From NCBI RefSeq assembly GCF_910583865.1, contig NZ_CAJTYX010000003.1, forward strand, positions 1 through 64,000: a DNA stretch of 64,000 bases, written 5' to 3'. Under the pieces are notes generated by a model. That model saw only the letters and a list, made by a program, of their open reading frames with translations. It did no database searches and was not told the DNA's origin. The DNA is from an uncultured Muribaculum sp. (GTDB lineage Bacteria > Bacteroidota > Bacteroidia > Bacteroidales > Muribaculaceae). Positions 1-7,847 of this stretch are shown here, one piece after another. The first letter of the stretch is position 1, and every line of letters starts with the position of its first letter. The translations under genes and the position numbers were made by a program.

Positions 1-503
1 GCTTGGCTTATATCCGTTTTACTATGCTCAAAACATACCTTGCAATGCTCATGTGAGCATAGAAAAATGACTGAAAAACAGGGGTGAAAAAGAGGTCGGA
101 TTTTCCTGTGAAAACAGAGCGGGAGAACCTCCCGTCGCGGCGAAAAATCGCAGGTTTTGACCTGCCCTGCGGGTCGATGTCCGCGTTACGGCATCCGAAA
201 AGAGGCTTATGCCACAGACTGCGACACCGCATCCAGCCGCGTTTTGGCCGATGATTGCGTGTATGAGCCTAACAACGTGAACGGCTTAATTGTTTCCGTG
301 GTCGGCAACCTTCGGCAAAAGCTCGGCAATATTCGGAAAGTCAGCACATTACGAAAACCATTTTTGAATTGCTGGCGTTATGATTGCGTATTCGGCCAGT
401 TCCTTGGCTGTATGACACACCGCTCATATACTGATAAATTCAGAAGAGTGACGCGACAATCCTCCCGCCGTTCAGCGGAAAAAACACGAAACTGAAATAC
501 AAT
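1..503. other. Non-coding left part of the conjugative transposon
   Basis: No convincing gene is visible in these 503 bases. Open frames on both strands overlap each other, have unusual composition and match no family I recognise. The stretch contains a perfect inverted repeat at 45-60 and, around 177-195, the words atgtccgcg and tacggcatc, which recur in the non-coding region near 20863-20893. In related elements the mobilisation genes and oriT lie on this side of traA, so part of an oriT or a mob gene leader is possible, but this is inference. Confidence 0.4.
45..60. repeat. Perfect inverted repeat ATGCTCA-TG-TGAGCAT
   Basis: Two 7-bp arms are separated by two bases, and a further copy of ATGCTCA occurs at 25-31. 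It is not followed by a T-run on the plus strand, so it does not read as a plus-strand terminator. It could be an operator or part of a mobilisation/oriT region. Seen directly; the role is inferred. Confidence 0.45.
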
Positions 504-680
504 ATGACTGAACGGCCCGACGACTGCACGACGCTTCAGATGAAATCCAAGTTGAGCGCGTTGTCATTGGAACTGCTGAATATCCACAAAGTCAGACCGG
601 AGACTGACGCGGACACTGAACCGTCAGTCCTTCCGGCGACTGAAAGGCCGGTTGGCCGAATTGTCAAACCATTAGAATAA
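504..680 (+). CDS. Possible small protein of 58 aa (unknown)
   Basis: An ATG-to-TAA frame of 59 codons ending immediately before the 8-nt repeat array. The predicted protein is polar, begins MTERPDDC, has a short leucine-rich stretch (residues 17-26, likely helical) and a proline/acid-rich tail. The frame is also open for 22 codons upstream of the ATG, to a stop at 435-437, so this may be the remnant of a longer gene. I recognise no family. Its position before traA in the tra direction is compatible with a small operon leader gene or a decayed mob gene. Confidence 0.3.
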   Translation: MTERPDDCTTLQMKSKLSALSLELLNIHKVRPETDADTEPSVLPATERPVGRIVKPLE

Positions 681-682
681 CG

Positions 683-770
683 GATGATTGGATTACCGGA
701 TTATAGGATTACCAATCACTCAGATGACTGAATGACTGAGTGACTGAATGACCGGGTGACGGGATTATCC
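683..770. repeat. 88-bp array of eleven degenerate 8-nt tandem units
   Basis: Read in 8-base steps from 683 the units are GATGATTG, GATTACCG, GATTATAG, GATTACCA, ATCACTCA, then GATGACTG, AATGACTG, AGTGACTG, AATGACCG, GGTGACGG and GATTATCC. The middle units are nearly identical and the edge units are more diverged. The array lies 187 bp upstream of the parA-like traA. Iteron-like binding for the ParA-type protein or a relaxosome component is possible, as is simple slippage expansion. The periodicity is seen directly; the function is inferred. Confidence 0.75.
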
Positions 771-956
771 CCAAGAGGTATGACCGTTCAGGAGGAGAGC
801 CGTATGATTGCGTGGCTGAACCTTCCAATCACCGGGCATCTGACGTACTGAGGGAACAGGGCGATTTTCAATCCCGGCGTCAGCAATGCCGACCAAGGCA
901 CGGGCAAGTGCCGCACGGCGGTCCGCCGTTTCCACAACCACATACACCGTATTGAA

Positions 957-1736
957 ATGACAGAACCGGTTTTTGTCGCTTTCGCCACCCAAAAAGGCGG
1001 AGCGGGCAAATCAACCCTCACGACGCTTGTCGCGAGCTGCCTCCACTATCTCTACGGCAGAAAGGTCCTCGCCATAGACTGCGACGCAAGGCAGCACAGC
1101 ATGGTCGAGTACCGCCGGAAAGACAAGCTGGTGATTAAGGAGAACCCCGCTGTCAAGAGACGTTTCACCAAGCTCATGCACAGTTTCGGTGGCAGCGTCT
1201 ACGAGATAATAAGCAGCGGGCCGGGCGAGGCACTCGCCACCGCCCAGAAAGCGATAGACGAAGGCTATGCCGCCGACTTCGTGTTCTTCGATGTCACGGG
1301 CACGGTCAACGACCGCGAGATAGTGACGCTCCTCTCCGCGATGGACTACCTCTTCGTCCCGATAACCCCGGAGACGGGAGACCTGAAAAGCTCTATCGGA
1401 TTCGCGCACAACGTCCGCGAGTGCATGATCCTCACAGGGGATTCGCGCATCAAGGGAACATATCTCGTATGGAACAAGGTGCAGGCAAAAGACCGAGACA
1501 GCCTTTGCCAGATCATCAACCGCTATGCCGCCACTATGTGCATAGAGTCCTTGGAGACCATACTCCCCATGAGCGTGAAATTCACCAAGGACGGCACCGA
1601 GACAGGCCGGGGCGCGGTCTTCCGCTCCACCTTCATGCCCCCTGACAGGGCACTTCTCAAAAACAGCTATCTGCCCGAACTGGTGGATGAGATTCTCCAA
1701 ACCATAACCCCCGAAGAGTATGCCGACAAGACGTGA
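957..1736 (+). CDS. traA: TraA, ParA/Soj-family ATPase of conjugative transposon
   Basis: A 259-aa ParA/MinD-type ATPase and the first gene of the tra operon. A deviant Walker A motif KGGAGKST is at residues 13-20 and an IDCDA Walker A' region at about 40-44. FFDVTG further on is the Walker B-like segment. In Bacteroidales conjugative transposons the first tra gene is a ParA homologue, thought to act in element maintenance or transfer rather than in building the channel. The frame stays open upstream of the ATG for about 35 codons, but 957 matches the usual N-terminus just before the ATPase fold. It overlaps traB by 17 bp, indicating translational coupling. Confidence 0.92.
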   Translation: MTEPVFVAFATQKGGAGKSTLTTLVASCLHYLYGRKVLAIDCDARQHSMVEYRRKDKLVIKENPAVKRRFTKLMHSFGGSVYEIISSGPGEALATAQKAIDEGYAADFVFFDVTGTVNDREIVTLLSAMDYLFVPITPETGDLKSSIGFAHNVRECMILTGDSRIKGTYLVWNKVQAKDRDSLCQIINRYAATMCIESLETILPMSVKFTKDGTETGRGAVFRSTFMPPDRALLKNSYLPELVDEILQTITPEEYADKT

Positions 1737-2106
1737 GACAAACTTCGACGCCGACAAGTTCCTCGACTCATACGAGGACAGGACAGCCTCCGCGATGCGT
1801 GACCCGGCAACGGTCAAAGAGCCGCCCAAGACTGCGGCGAAAGCCACTGAAACACCTGCCACAGCCTCACCCAAGGAGGTGGAGTACATGGAGAAATACC
1901 TCCTGCCCCAGAAATATGTGCGGGTGATAAAGAGCGGCAAGCAGGTCGCGGTCAGCGACGAGTTCAAGGTAAAGATTCAGAAACTACTGTTGTTCTTCTC
2001 CGACGGAGGGACGATAGCCGGATATGTAAACAACGTGCTGGAGCAGCATTTCCGGGAATTTGACGACGTTATCCAGCGTATGTTCAACAAAACCAAGCAG
2101 ATTTAG
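1720..2106 (+). CDS. traB: TraB-like DUF3408 protein
   Basis: A 128-aa protein with a disordered, Lys/Ala/Pro-rich N-terminal half (residues 1-55) and a compact C-terminal domain containing PQKYVRVIKSGKQVAVSDE and a terminal helical part. This is the layout of DUF3408 proteins, found directly after the ParA homologue in Bacteroidales conjugative transposons. The C-terminal part resembles ribbon-helix-helix partners of ParA, so a ParB-like or DNA-binding role is plausible but inferred. It overlaps traA and is followed after 2 bp by a second DUF3408-like gene. Confidence 0.8.
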   Translation: MPTRRETNFDADKFLDSYEDRTASAMRDPATVKEPPKTAAKATETPATASPKEVEYMEKYLLPQKYVRVIKSGKQVAVSDEFKVKIQKLLLFFSDGGTIAGYVNNVLEQHFREFDDVIQRMFNKTKQI

Positions 2107-2108
2107 AT

Positions 2109-2411
2109 ATGGCAGACGAAAATAAAAAAGACACAAGAGGGTGTCCGGCCAAGGAAATGGAGTGCCTGACCCGGCAGGAAGTGGAGGCATACCGCTCGAT
2201 GTTCCTCGAACCGGGAGAGGTCGGGGCGCGAAAAGGGATATTCGTCCCGCGCGAACTGGTGGACAGGCTGAAGATGTCGGTGCCCCTCCTTGACGTGGAG
2301 GGTCTCACTATCGGGGTCTATGTGACGCGGATACTCCTGCGTCATCTGTCTGACAACGCCGGCATACTCAATCTCCTTATGGAGAAAGGAAAGAAAAAGA
2401 CGCGCCTATGA
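2109..2411 (+). CDS. traC: TraC-like DUF3408 protein, second copy
   Basis: A 100-aa protein starting MADENKKDTRG. Its domain (residues 25-95) parallels that of the preceding gene: FVPRELVDRLKMSVPLLD followed by a GVYVTRILLRHL helix, which aligns with the VRVIKSG...GYVNNVLEQHF stretch of TraB. The two genes therefore look like a tandem duplication of a small, probably DNA-binding, DUF3408-type domain. The gene ends in a 4-bp overlap (ATGA) with traD. DNA binding is inferred from fold resemblance only. Confidence 0.75.
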   Translation: MADENKKDTRGCPAKEMECLTRQEVEAYRSMFLEPGEVGARKGIFVPRELVDRLKMSVPLLDVEGLTIGVYVTRILLRHLSDNAGILNLLMEKGKKKTRL

Positions 2412-3094
2412 ACACCGTCCTGTCCGTACTGATAATATGCGGCTTCCTGTACCTGTCGTTTGTAACGTGGATGTTCCGCAGAAAAGACGGTGATGCAAAG
2501 GCCGCCCGAAAGGAGGGAGAGGCAAAGCCTGATACCCAGTCATCCCCACCCTCGCCACTTTCGATAGTCCCCAAAAGCGACTTCGACATGGACACTTTCC
2601 AGAAATCGCTCACCTCCACGATAACCTTTGCCGTCAGACAGGCTCTTGGCTCGGCAACGGGCGATGTCAATCCCTCCGGGACCTACGGCAGCTACGGTGA
2701 CGGAGACAGCGAAGAAGAAGACCCCGACATGGATGATGTGGACCCCGGACTGGTGTCCCCTCCGGCCACCGGCGACAGCATCGAGGAGATTGAGGACGCG
2801 CTGAGCGTGGCGGTCAATCCCGGTGCAGATGCCGACAGCAAGGCCAAGGCCGGCAAGGTGCTGTCAGGGATGCGGGACGTGGTTTTCATCGGCAGGCTGA
2901 TGGAGGCCGACAGGCGCATCAGCGACGGGGTGATGGAGTGCATAGCCGAGAATATGCGCATGAAGAGCGCGAAGCGCGTCAGGAAGAAAGGCAGCCCCGC
3001 CCCTAAAGCCAAGGCAAAGCCCGTGGATATTGGCGGTGTCCTCCGGGACCCGGATTTTGTGAAACATAAAAAAGACGAAGATGAAGAAGACTGA
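2408..3094 (+). CDS. traD: TraD-like single-pass membrane protein of the tra operon
   Basis: A 228-aa protein with one N-terminal membrane helix (residues 4-22, VLSVLIICGFLYLSFVTWMF), then a long acidic, probably disordered cytoplasmic region rich in Asp/Glu (about residues 95-125) and a basic segment (about 185-210). It occupies the traD position between the DUF3408 genes and traE and overlaps the preceding stop by 4 bp. The annotation rests on position and architecture rather than on a recognisable catalytic motif. A possible role is contact between the coupling machinery and the channel, which is inference. Confidence 0.7.
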   Translation: MNTVLSVLIICGFLYLSFVTWMFRRKDGDAKAARKEGEAKPDTQSSPPSPLSIVPKSDFDMDTFQKSLTSTITFAVRQALGSATGDVNPSGTYGSYGDGDSEEEDPDMDDVDPGLVSPPATGDSIEEIEDALSVAVNPGADADSKAKAGKVLSGMRDVVFIGRLMEADRRISDGVMECIAENMRMKSAKRVRKKGSPAPKAKAKPVDIGGVLRDPDFVKHKKDEDEED

Positions 3095-3138
3095 TTACGG
3101 ATGATGCCGTGCAAGGCACAGCACAGGCCCGTCGAGGC

Positions 3139-3159
3139 CCCGACACAAACCGCGTCGGG
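3139..3159 (+). other. Hairpin in the traD-traE gap
   Basis: CCCGAC and GTCGGG form a 6-bp stem with a 9-nt loop in the 99-bp gap before traE. There is no T-run, so it is more likely an mRNA processing or stability element than a terminator. The gap is unusual because almost all other tra genes overlap or touch. Confidence 0.35.
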
Positions 3160-3193
3160 AGAATGAAAGCCCGGCGCACAATACAAGACCCGT

Positions 3194-3523
3194 ATGAAAA
3201 CAGCAAAAAACAAAATTATGATTCTCAAAGGACGGTTCGTCCTCGCCATGCTCATGGTGCTCTGCTCGGTGCAGTTCATGAGCGCAGCAGGCAACGGCCT
3301 TTCGGGTATCAACGAGGCAACCAACATGGTCTCCTCGTATTTTGAGCCCGGCGTGAAACTTATCTACGCCATAGGCGCGGTGGTGGGTCTCATCGGAGGT
3401 GTCAAATGCTACTCCAAATGGTCGAGCGGCGACCCCGACACCTCAAAGACCGCCGCAAGCTGGTTCGGTGCCTGTATCTTCCTTATAGTGGCAGCCACAA
3501 TCCTCAAATCCTTCTTCCTCTGA
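3194..3523 (+). CDS. traE: TraE, DUF4134 conjugal transfer membrane protein
   Basis: A 109-aa protein with a cleavable-looking signal peptide (about residues 12-32, ending in MSAAG) and two hydrophobic segments (about 53-70 and 88-107). The pattern GNGLSGINEATNMVSSYFEPG followed by a GAVVGLIGG helix is typical of TraE/DUF4134, the VirB2-pilin-like or channel-associated small subunit of Bacteroidales conjugation systems. An internal ATG at 3218 would also leave a complete signal peptide. The stop overlaps the start of traF in TGATG. Confidence 0.9.
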   Translation: MKTAKNKIMILKGRFVLAMLMVLCSVQFMSAAGNGLSGINEATNMVSSYFEPGVKLIYAIGAVVGLIGGVKCYSKWSSGDPDTSKTAASWFGACIFLIVAATILKSFFL

Positions 3524-3852
3524 TGGCCGAATACCCGATAAACAAAGGCATAGGCCGCAGCGTGGAATACCGGGGACTGAAAGCGCAATACCTCTTCATA
3601 TTCGCCGTGGGGCTGCTGTCAATGTTCATACTGTTCGTGGTGATGTATGTCGCGGGGGTGCCCCAGTGGTTCTGTATCGGCTTCACCGCCGTGGCCGCCC
3701 CCTCCCTCGTGTGGCTCACCTTCCGGCTCAATGCCAAGTACGGGCAGTACGGACTCATGAAACTCGGCGCGGCAAGGTTTCATCCGCGCTACATAATCAA
3801 CCGCAAGCGTATCAAACGACTAATAAAGACAAGAAATGCGAAACACGCTTAA
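3523..3852 (+). CDS. traF: TraF, DUF4133 conjugal transfer membrane protein
   Basis: A 109-aa VirB3-like membrane protein. It begins MAEYPINKGIGRSVEYRGLK, a conserved TraF/DUF4133 start, followed by two membrane helices (about residues 25-46 and 48-66) and a basic C-terminal tail. A longer open frame reaches upstream into traE, but the ATG at 3523 sharing bases with the traE stop gives the family N-terminus. VirB3-type proteins partner the VirB4-like ATPase at the inner membrane, and that ATPase gene (traG) follows with a 17-bp overlap. Confidence 0.92.
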   Translation: MAEYPINKGIGRSVEYRGLKAQYLFIFAVGLLSMFILFVVMYVAGVPQWFCIGFTAVAAPSLVWLTFRLNAKYGQYGLMKLGAARFHPRYIINRKRIKRLIKTRNAKHA

Positions 3853-6337
3853 AGCGACTACGCTCGAAAGCAAGCTCCCTATTCTGGCCGTGGAACACGG
3901 CTGCATCATCTCAAAGGACGCCGACATCACGGTGGCCTTTGAGGTGGGGCTCCCGGAGCTGTTCACCGTCACCTCCGCAGAATACGGGGCCATGCACTCG
4001 GCATGGTGCAAGGCCATAAAGGTGCTGCCCCGTTTCTCGGTGGTACACAAGCAGGACATATTCGTCAGCGGGAAATACCGCCCGGAGTTGCAGAAGGAGG
4101 GCCTTTCATTCCTTGACCGCTCCTTTGAGCGGCACTTCAACGAGAGGCCGTATCTCGACCACCGTTGCTACCTGTTCCTGACCAAGACCACCCGCGAGAG
4201 GGCGAGACAGCAGAGCAATTTCTCGACACTCTGCCGAGGGCGCATACTTCCGAAGGAACTTGACCACGAGGCCGTCGTAAAATTCATGGAGTCGGTGGAG
4301 CAGTTCGAGCGCATCATCAACGACTCCGGCCACATTACCCTGCGCCGCCTCACGGATGAGGAGCTGGTGGGCACGGACACATCTTCGGGACTGATTGAGA
4401 AATATATGTCCCTCTCAATGGATGATGTCGCCTGTCTTGAAGACATGGACCTCTCGGCACAGCAGATGAGGATAGGCGACAATATGCTCTGCCTCCACAC
4501 CCTGTCGGACACCGACGACCTCCCCGCCAAAGTCGGCACCGACAACCGCTATGAACGGCTGTCGACCGACCGCTCGGACTGCCGCATGAGCTTCGCGTCG
4601 CCCGTGGGACTGCTGCTGCCCTGCAACCACATCTATAACCAGTATGTGTTCGTCGACGACCACGACGAGAACCTCGCGAGGTTTGAAAAGACCGCCCGCA
4701 ACATGAACAGCCTCTCCAAGTACAGCCGTTCAAACGCTATCAACAAGGAGTGGATAGACCTCTATCTCAACGAGGCGCACAGTTACGGACTCACGTCGGT
4801 CAGGGCGCATTTCAACGTAATGGCATGGAGCGACAACGCCGAGGAGCTGCGCCGCATCAAGAACGATGTCGGCGGACAGCTCGCCACGATGGGATGTATG
4901 CCGAGGCACAACACAATCGACTGCCCGACACTGTTCTGGGCGGCGATGCCCGGCAACGAGGCGGATTTTCCTGCCGAAGAAAGTTTCTACACGTTTATCG
5001 AGCCGGCGGCCTGTCTCTTCACCGCCGAGACAAACTACCGTTCCTCGCTGTCGCCATTCGGCATAAAGATGGTTGACAGGCTCACGGGGAGACCGGTACA
5101 CCTCGACATCTCCGACGAGCCGATGAAAAGGGGCATAACAACTAACCGCAACAAGTTCATACTCGGACCGTCGGGCAGCGGAAAGTCGTTCTTCACCAAC
5201 CACTTGGTGCGCCAGTATTATGAGCAGGGTGCCCACGTCCTGCTGATAGACACCGGCAACTCCTACGAGGGGTTGAGCAACCTTATCCGCAACCGTACCC
5301 ACGGGGAGGACGGCATCTATTACACCTACACCGAGGACAGCCCAATTTCATTCAACCCTTTCTACACCGAAGACGGTGTGTTCGACGTGGAGAAAAAGGA
5401 CAGCATCAAGACCCTGCTGCTGACGCTGTGGAAGTCGGAGGAGGACCATGTGAGCAAGACCGAGAGCGGTGAGCTTGGATCCGCGCTGTCGATGTTCCTT
5501 GACAAGATGCGGTCTGACGGCAATATTGTCCCCTGTTTCAACTCCTTCTACGAGTTCATGCGCGACGAATACCGCACGGAAATGGCACAGCGTCCCATAC
5601 CCATATATAAACAGGACTTTGACATAGACAATTTCCTGACGACACTGAGGCAGTATTACCACGGAGGCCGTTTCGACTTCCTTCTCAACTCGAAAGAGAA
5701 CATCGACCTGCTCAACAAACGCTTCGTGGTGTTCGAGATTGACTCCATCCGCGACAACAAGGAGCTGTTCCCGGTGGTGACGATTATCATCATGGAGGCC
5801 TTCATAAACAAGATGCGCCGTCTGAAGGGCATCCGCAAGCTCCTTATCGTGGAAGAGGCTTGGAAAGCGTTGTCAACCACCACCATGAGCGAGTACCTCA
5901 AATATATGTTCAAGACGGTGCGCAAGTATTTTGGCGAGGCCGTGGTGGTGACGCAGGAGGTTGACGACATCATATCGTCGCCGGTGGTGAAGGAGACTAT
6001 CATCAACAACTCCGACTGCAAGATACTCCTCGACCAGCGCAAGTATATGAACCGCTTTGACCAGATACAGTCGTTGCTCGGACTCACCGACAAGGAGAAG
6101 GCACAGGTATTGTCGATAAACCTTGCCAACAACCCCAACAGGCTCTACAAGGAGGTATGGATAGGTCTTGGCGGAACACAGTCCGCGGTCTATGCGACCG
6201 AGGTCAGCCGCGAGGAGTATTACTGCTACACCACCGAGGAGACCGAGAAAATCAAGGTGCAGGAAACCTCGCGGCGTCTCGGAGGCGACATAGAGGCCGC
6301 GATTAAACTATTGGCAAACGAAGACAAAGGATTATGA
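3836..6337 (+). CDS. traG: TraG, VirB4-family conjugation ATPase
   Basis: An 833-aa VirB4/TraG-family ATPase that powers assembly and transport at the inner-membrane face of the transfer apparatus. The N-terminal half is the VirB4 region. The motor domain has Walker A GPSGSGKSFF at about residues 443-452 and a Walker B segment KLLIVEEAW at about 668-676. A further conserved block VVTQEVDDI lies at about residue 705. The length matches the family. The start overlaps traF and the stop overlaps the next gene by 4 bp (ATGA), as expected for a tightly coupled operon. Confidence 0.96.
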   Translation: MRNTLKATTLESKLPILAVEHGCIISKDADITVAFEVGLPELFTVTSAEYGAMHSAWCKAIKVLPRFSVVHKQDIFVSGKYRPELQKEGLSFLDRSFERHFNERPYLDHRCYLFLTKTTRERARQQSNFSTLCRGRILPKELDHEAVVKFMESVEQFERIINDSGHITLRRLTDEELVGTDTSSGLIEKYMSLSMDDVACLEDMDLSAQQMRIGDNMLCLHTLSDTDDLPAKVGTDNRYERLSTDRSDCRMSFASPVGLLLPCNHIYNQYVFVDDHDENLARFEKTARNMNSLSKYSRSNAINKEWIDLYLNEAHSYGLTSVRAHFNVMAWSDNAEELRRIKNDVGGQLATMGCMPRHNTIDCPTLFWAAMPGNEADFPAEESFYTFIEPAACLFTAETNYRSSLSPFGIKMVDRLTGRPVHLDISDEPMKRGITTNRNKFILGPSGSGKSFFTNHLVRQYYEQGAHVLLIDTGNSYEGLSNLIRNRTHGEDGIYYTYTEDSPISFNPFYTEDGVFDVEKKDSIKTLLLTLWKSEEDHVSKTESGELGSALSMFLDKMRSDGNIVPCFNSFYEFMRDEYRTEMAQRPIPIYKQDFDIDNFLTTLRQYYHGGRFDFLLNSKENIDLLNKRFVVFEIDSIRDNKELFPVVTIIIMEAFINKMRRLKGIRKLLIVEEAWKALSTTTMSEYLKYMFKTVRKYFGEAVVVTQEVDDIISSPVVKETIINNSDCKILLDQRKYMNRFDQIQSLLGLTDKEKAQVLSINLANNPNRLYKEVWIGLGGTQSAVYATEVSREEYYCYTTEETEKIKVQETSRRLGGDIEAAIKLLANEDKGL

Positions 6338-7050
6338 TTGACCAGATTATTTCAACACTCGGCGACTTCATGTCGTCACTATCACCGACGATAATTTATA
6401 ACTACCGTGTTATAATTGTCCTGTTGTGCGCATTGAACGCCCTGTTGCTGCTGTTCCTGCTTTTCAGGACCCCGGCCAGTCTCCGCAGACGGGACAGGTT
6501 TTTCCTGTCGGCTCTTGCTGACATCGTGGCAGACCGTTTCGCCGAAGACACGGGCAAGGCGTTGACAAAAGCCCTCAATTCCAGATTCCCCATTGAGGAA
6601 GAGACAGATCCGCGCGATAAAATCCGTGACGAATGGCGCGACCCCGTTACCGGCATAACCCTGCACATATACGAGGAACGCGGTTACTGGCGTGCCGACA
6701 TATCCGGCATTGACTATAACGGGATATACCATGACCACACGGTGCTGCGCTATATGGACTCCGAGACCTTCGACAAGAACCTCTATATGGGTAACGGAAA
6801 GAAATATTGGACATTTGCCTATGACGGGCTGCTCGACACAATCTTCATTCCCGAACTCGGCATGACTATGAGACGCAAATCGACATTTCCTGAAAGGACA
6901 CTCCGCTCCGATATTACAGGCATGGTCGCCCACATAATGCAGGATGTCACGATGGAACCGGAAACGGACCAACCGCAAAAAGCGGAGGCCACGCTTGAAG
7001 GACTTTCAGAGACTCCCTTTAAGGAGACCGTTAACGAACCCGAAAAATAA
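6334..7050 (+). CDS. Membrane-anchored tra-operon protein in the traH position
   Basis: A 238-aa protein with one hydrophobic segment (about residues 24-44, YRVIIVLLCALNALLLLFLL), then a soluble domain of about 150 residues with tryptophan- and tyrosine-rich stretches (EWRDPVTGITLHIYEERGYW) and an acidic tail. It lies between traG and traI, where CTnDOT-type elements carry traH, but I cannot confirm homology from sequence alone. The soluble domain probably projects into the cytoplasm or periplasm as a structural component. Start chosen at the ATGA overlap with traG. Confidence 0.6.
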   Translation: MIDQIISTLGDFMSSLSPTIIYNYRVIIVLLCALNALLLLFLLFRTPASLRRRDRFFLSALADIVADRFAEDTGKALTKALNSRFPIEEETDPRDKIRDEWRDPVTGITLHIYEERGYWRADISGIDYNGIYHDHTVLRYMDSETFDKNLYMGNGKKYWTFAYDGLLDTIFIPELGMTMRRKSTFPERTLRSDITGMVAHIMQDVTMEPETDQPQKAEATLEGLSETPFKETVNEPEK

Positions 7051-7055
7051 GATGT

Positions 7056-7190
7056 ATGAACGTACTGAGGATAATACTGACAATCATAACGGCCTGTGTC
7101 GCCGCTGTCGCCCTCCTCCTGAGACTCGCGTTGTGGACACTCTCCCTCGGTGTAAGGCTCATAGGAGGAATAGCCTCCAGAATATACTAA
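7056..7190 (+). CDS. 44-aa hydrophobic peptide between traH-position gene and traI
   Basis: An ATG-to-TAA frame of 45 codons starting 5 bp after the previous stop and ending 15 bp before traI. The product (MNVLRIILTIITACVAAVAL at its start) is almost entirely hydrophobic, with an Arg at positions 5, 23, 34 and 42. It should form one or two membrane-spanning helices. Its spacing fits an operon gene. Small membrane subunits are common in type IV secretion operons, so a channel or accessory role is plausible but inferred. Confidence 0.6.
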   Translation: MNVLRIILTIITACVAAVALLLRLALWTLSLGVRLIGGIASRIY

Positions 7191-7205
7191 CGAAAAATAA
7201 CAAAC

Positions 7206-7844
7206 ATGGTAAGACTGAAATACATTATGGCGGCACTCCTGATGTGCCTCCTTCTCGGCGCGGGGAGGGCAAACGCCCAATGGACTGTGATTGACCCCTC
7301 CAACATCGCCCAGAGCATCGTCAACAACTCGAAGTCTCTCGTTCAGGAGTCGCAGACGGCAACGCACATGGTGAAGTCGTTTCAGGAGACGGTTAAAATT
7401 TACGAGCAGGGCAAGAAATATTACGACGCACTCCGCTCGGTCAACAACCTTGTGCGCGACGCCCGCAAGGTGCAGCAGACCGTCCTCATGCTCGGAGACA
7501 TCAGCGAGACCTATGTGACCAACTTCCGCAAGATGCTCACCGACCCCAACTTCACGTCGTCGGAACTCTCGGCCATAGCCGCCGGATACACCCGGCTGCT
7601 GGAGGAGGCCAACGGAGTCCTCGGAGAACTTAAAAACGTGGTGAACATCACAACCATGTCCATGACCGACAAGGACCGCATGGACATAGTGGACCGGTGC
7701 TATAAGGAGATGAGCCGTTTCCGCAACCTGACGGCATATTACACCAACAAGAACATCTCCGTGTCGTATCTCCGCGCCAAGAAGAAGGCCGACACCCAGA
7801 GGGTGGTGAACCTTTACGGCAAGGGCGCGCAAAAATACTGGTAA
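7206..7844 (+). CDS. traI: TraI, DUF4141 (VirB5/TrbJ-like) conjugal transfer protein
   Basis: A 212-aa secreted protein. The signal peptide is residues 1-24 (MAALLMCLLLGAGRANA core), followed by the family hallmark QWTVIDPSNIAQSIVN and a largely helical, coiled-coil-prone body. This matches TraI/DUF4141, analogous to VirB5/TrbJ periplasmic proteins encoded just before the VirB6/TrbL-like gene. Exactly that order occurs here, with traJ 3 bp downstream. Confidence 0.92.
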   Translation: MVRLKYIMAALLMCLLLGAGRANAQWTVIDPSNIAQSIVNNSKSLVQESQTATHMVKSFQETVKIYEQGKKYYDALRSVNNLVRDARKVQQTVLMLGDISETYVTNFRKMLTDPNFTSSELSAIAAGYTRLLEEANGVLGELKNVVNITTMSMTDKDRMDIVDRCYKEMSRFRNLTAYYTNKNISVSYLRAKKKADTQRVVNLYGKGAQKYW

Positions 7845-7847
7845 GCC

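Noticed and set aside
157..495. Plus-strand frame of 112 codons at the left edge
   Set aside because: Odd composition, overlapping an equally long frame on the other strand, no recognisable features and no start context.
765..1021. Two overlapping minus-strand frames covering the start of traA
   Set aside because: They overlap the clearly real traA start and each other and cover the upstream GC-rich leader; most likely shadows.
1011..1967. 318-codon minus-strand frame
   Set aside because: It is antisense to traA and traB; high-GC codon use in the true genes creates long antisense frames.
6819..7832. 337-codon minus-strand frame
   Set aside because: Antisense to the traH-position gene, the small peptide gene and traI, which all have clear family or operon support.
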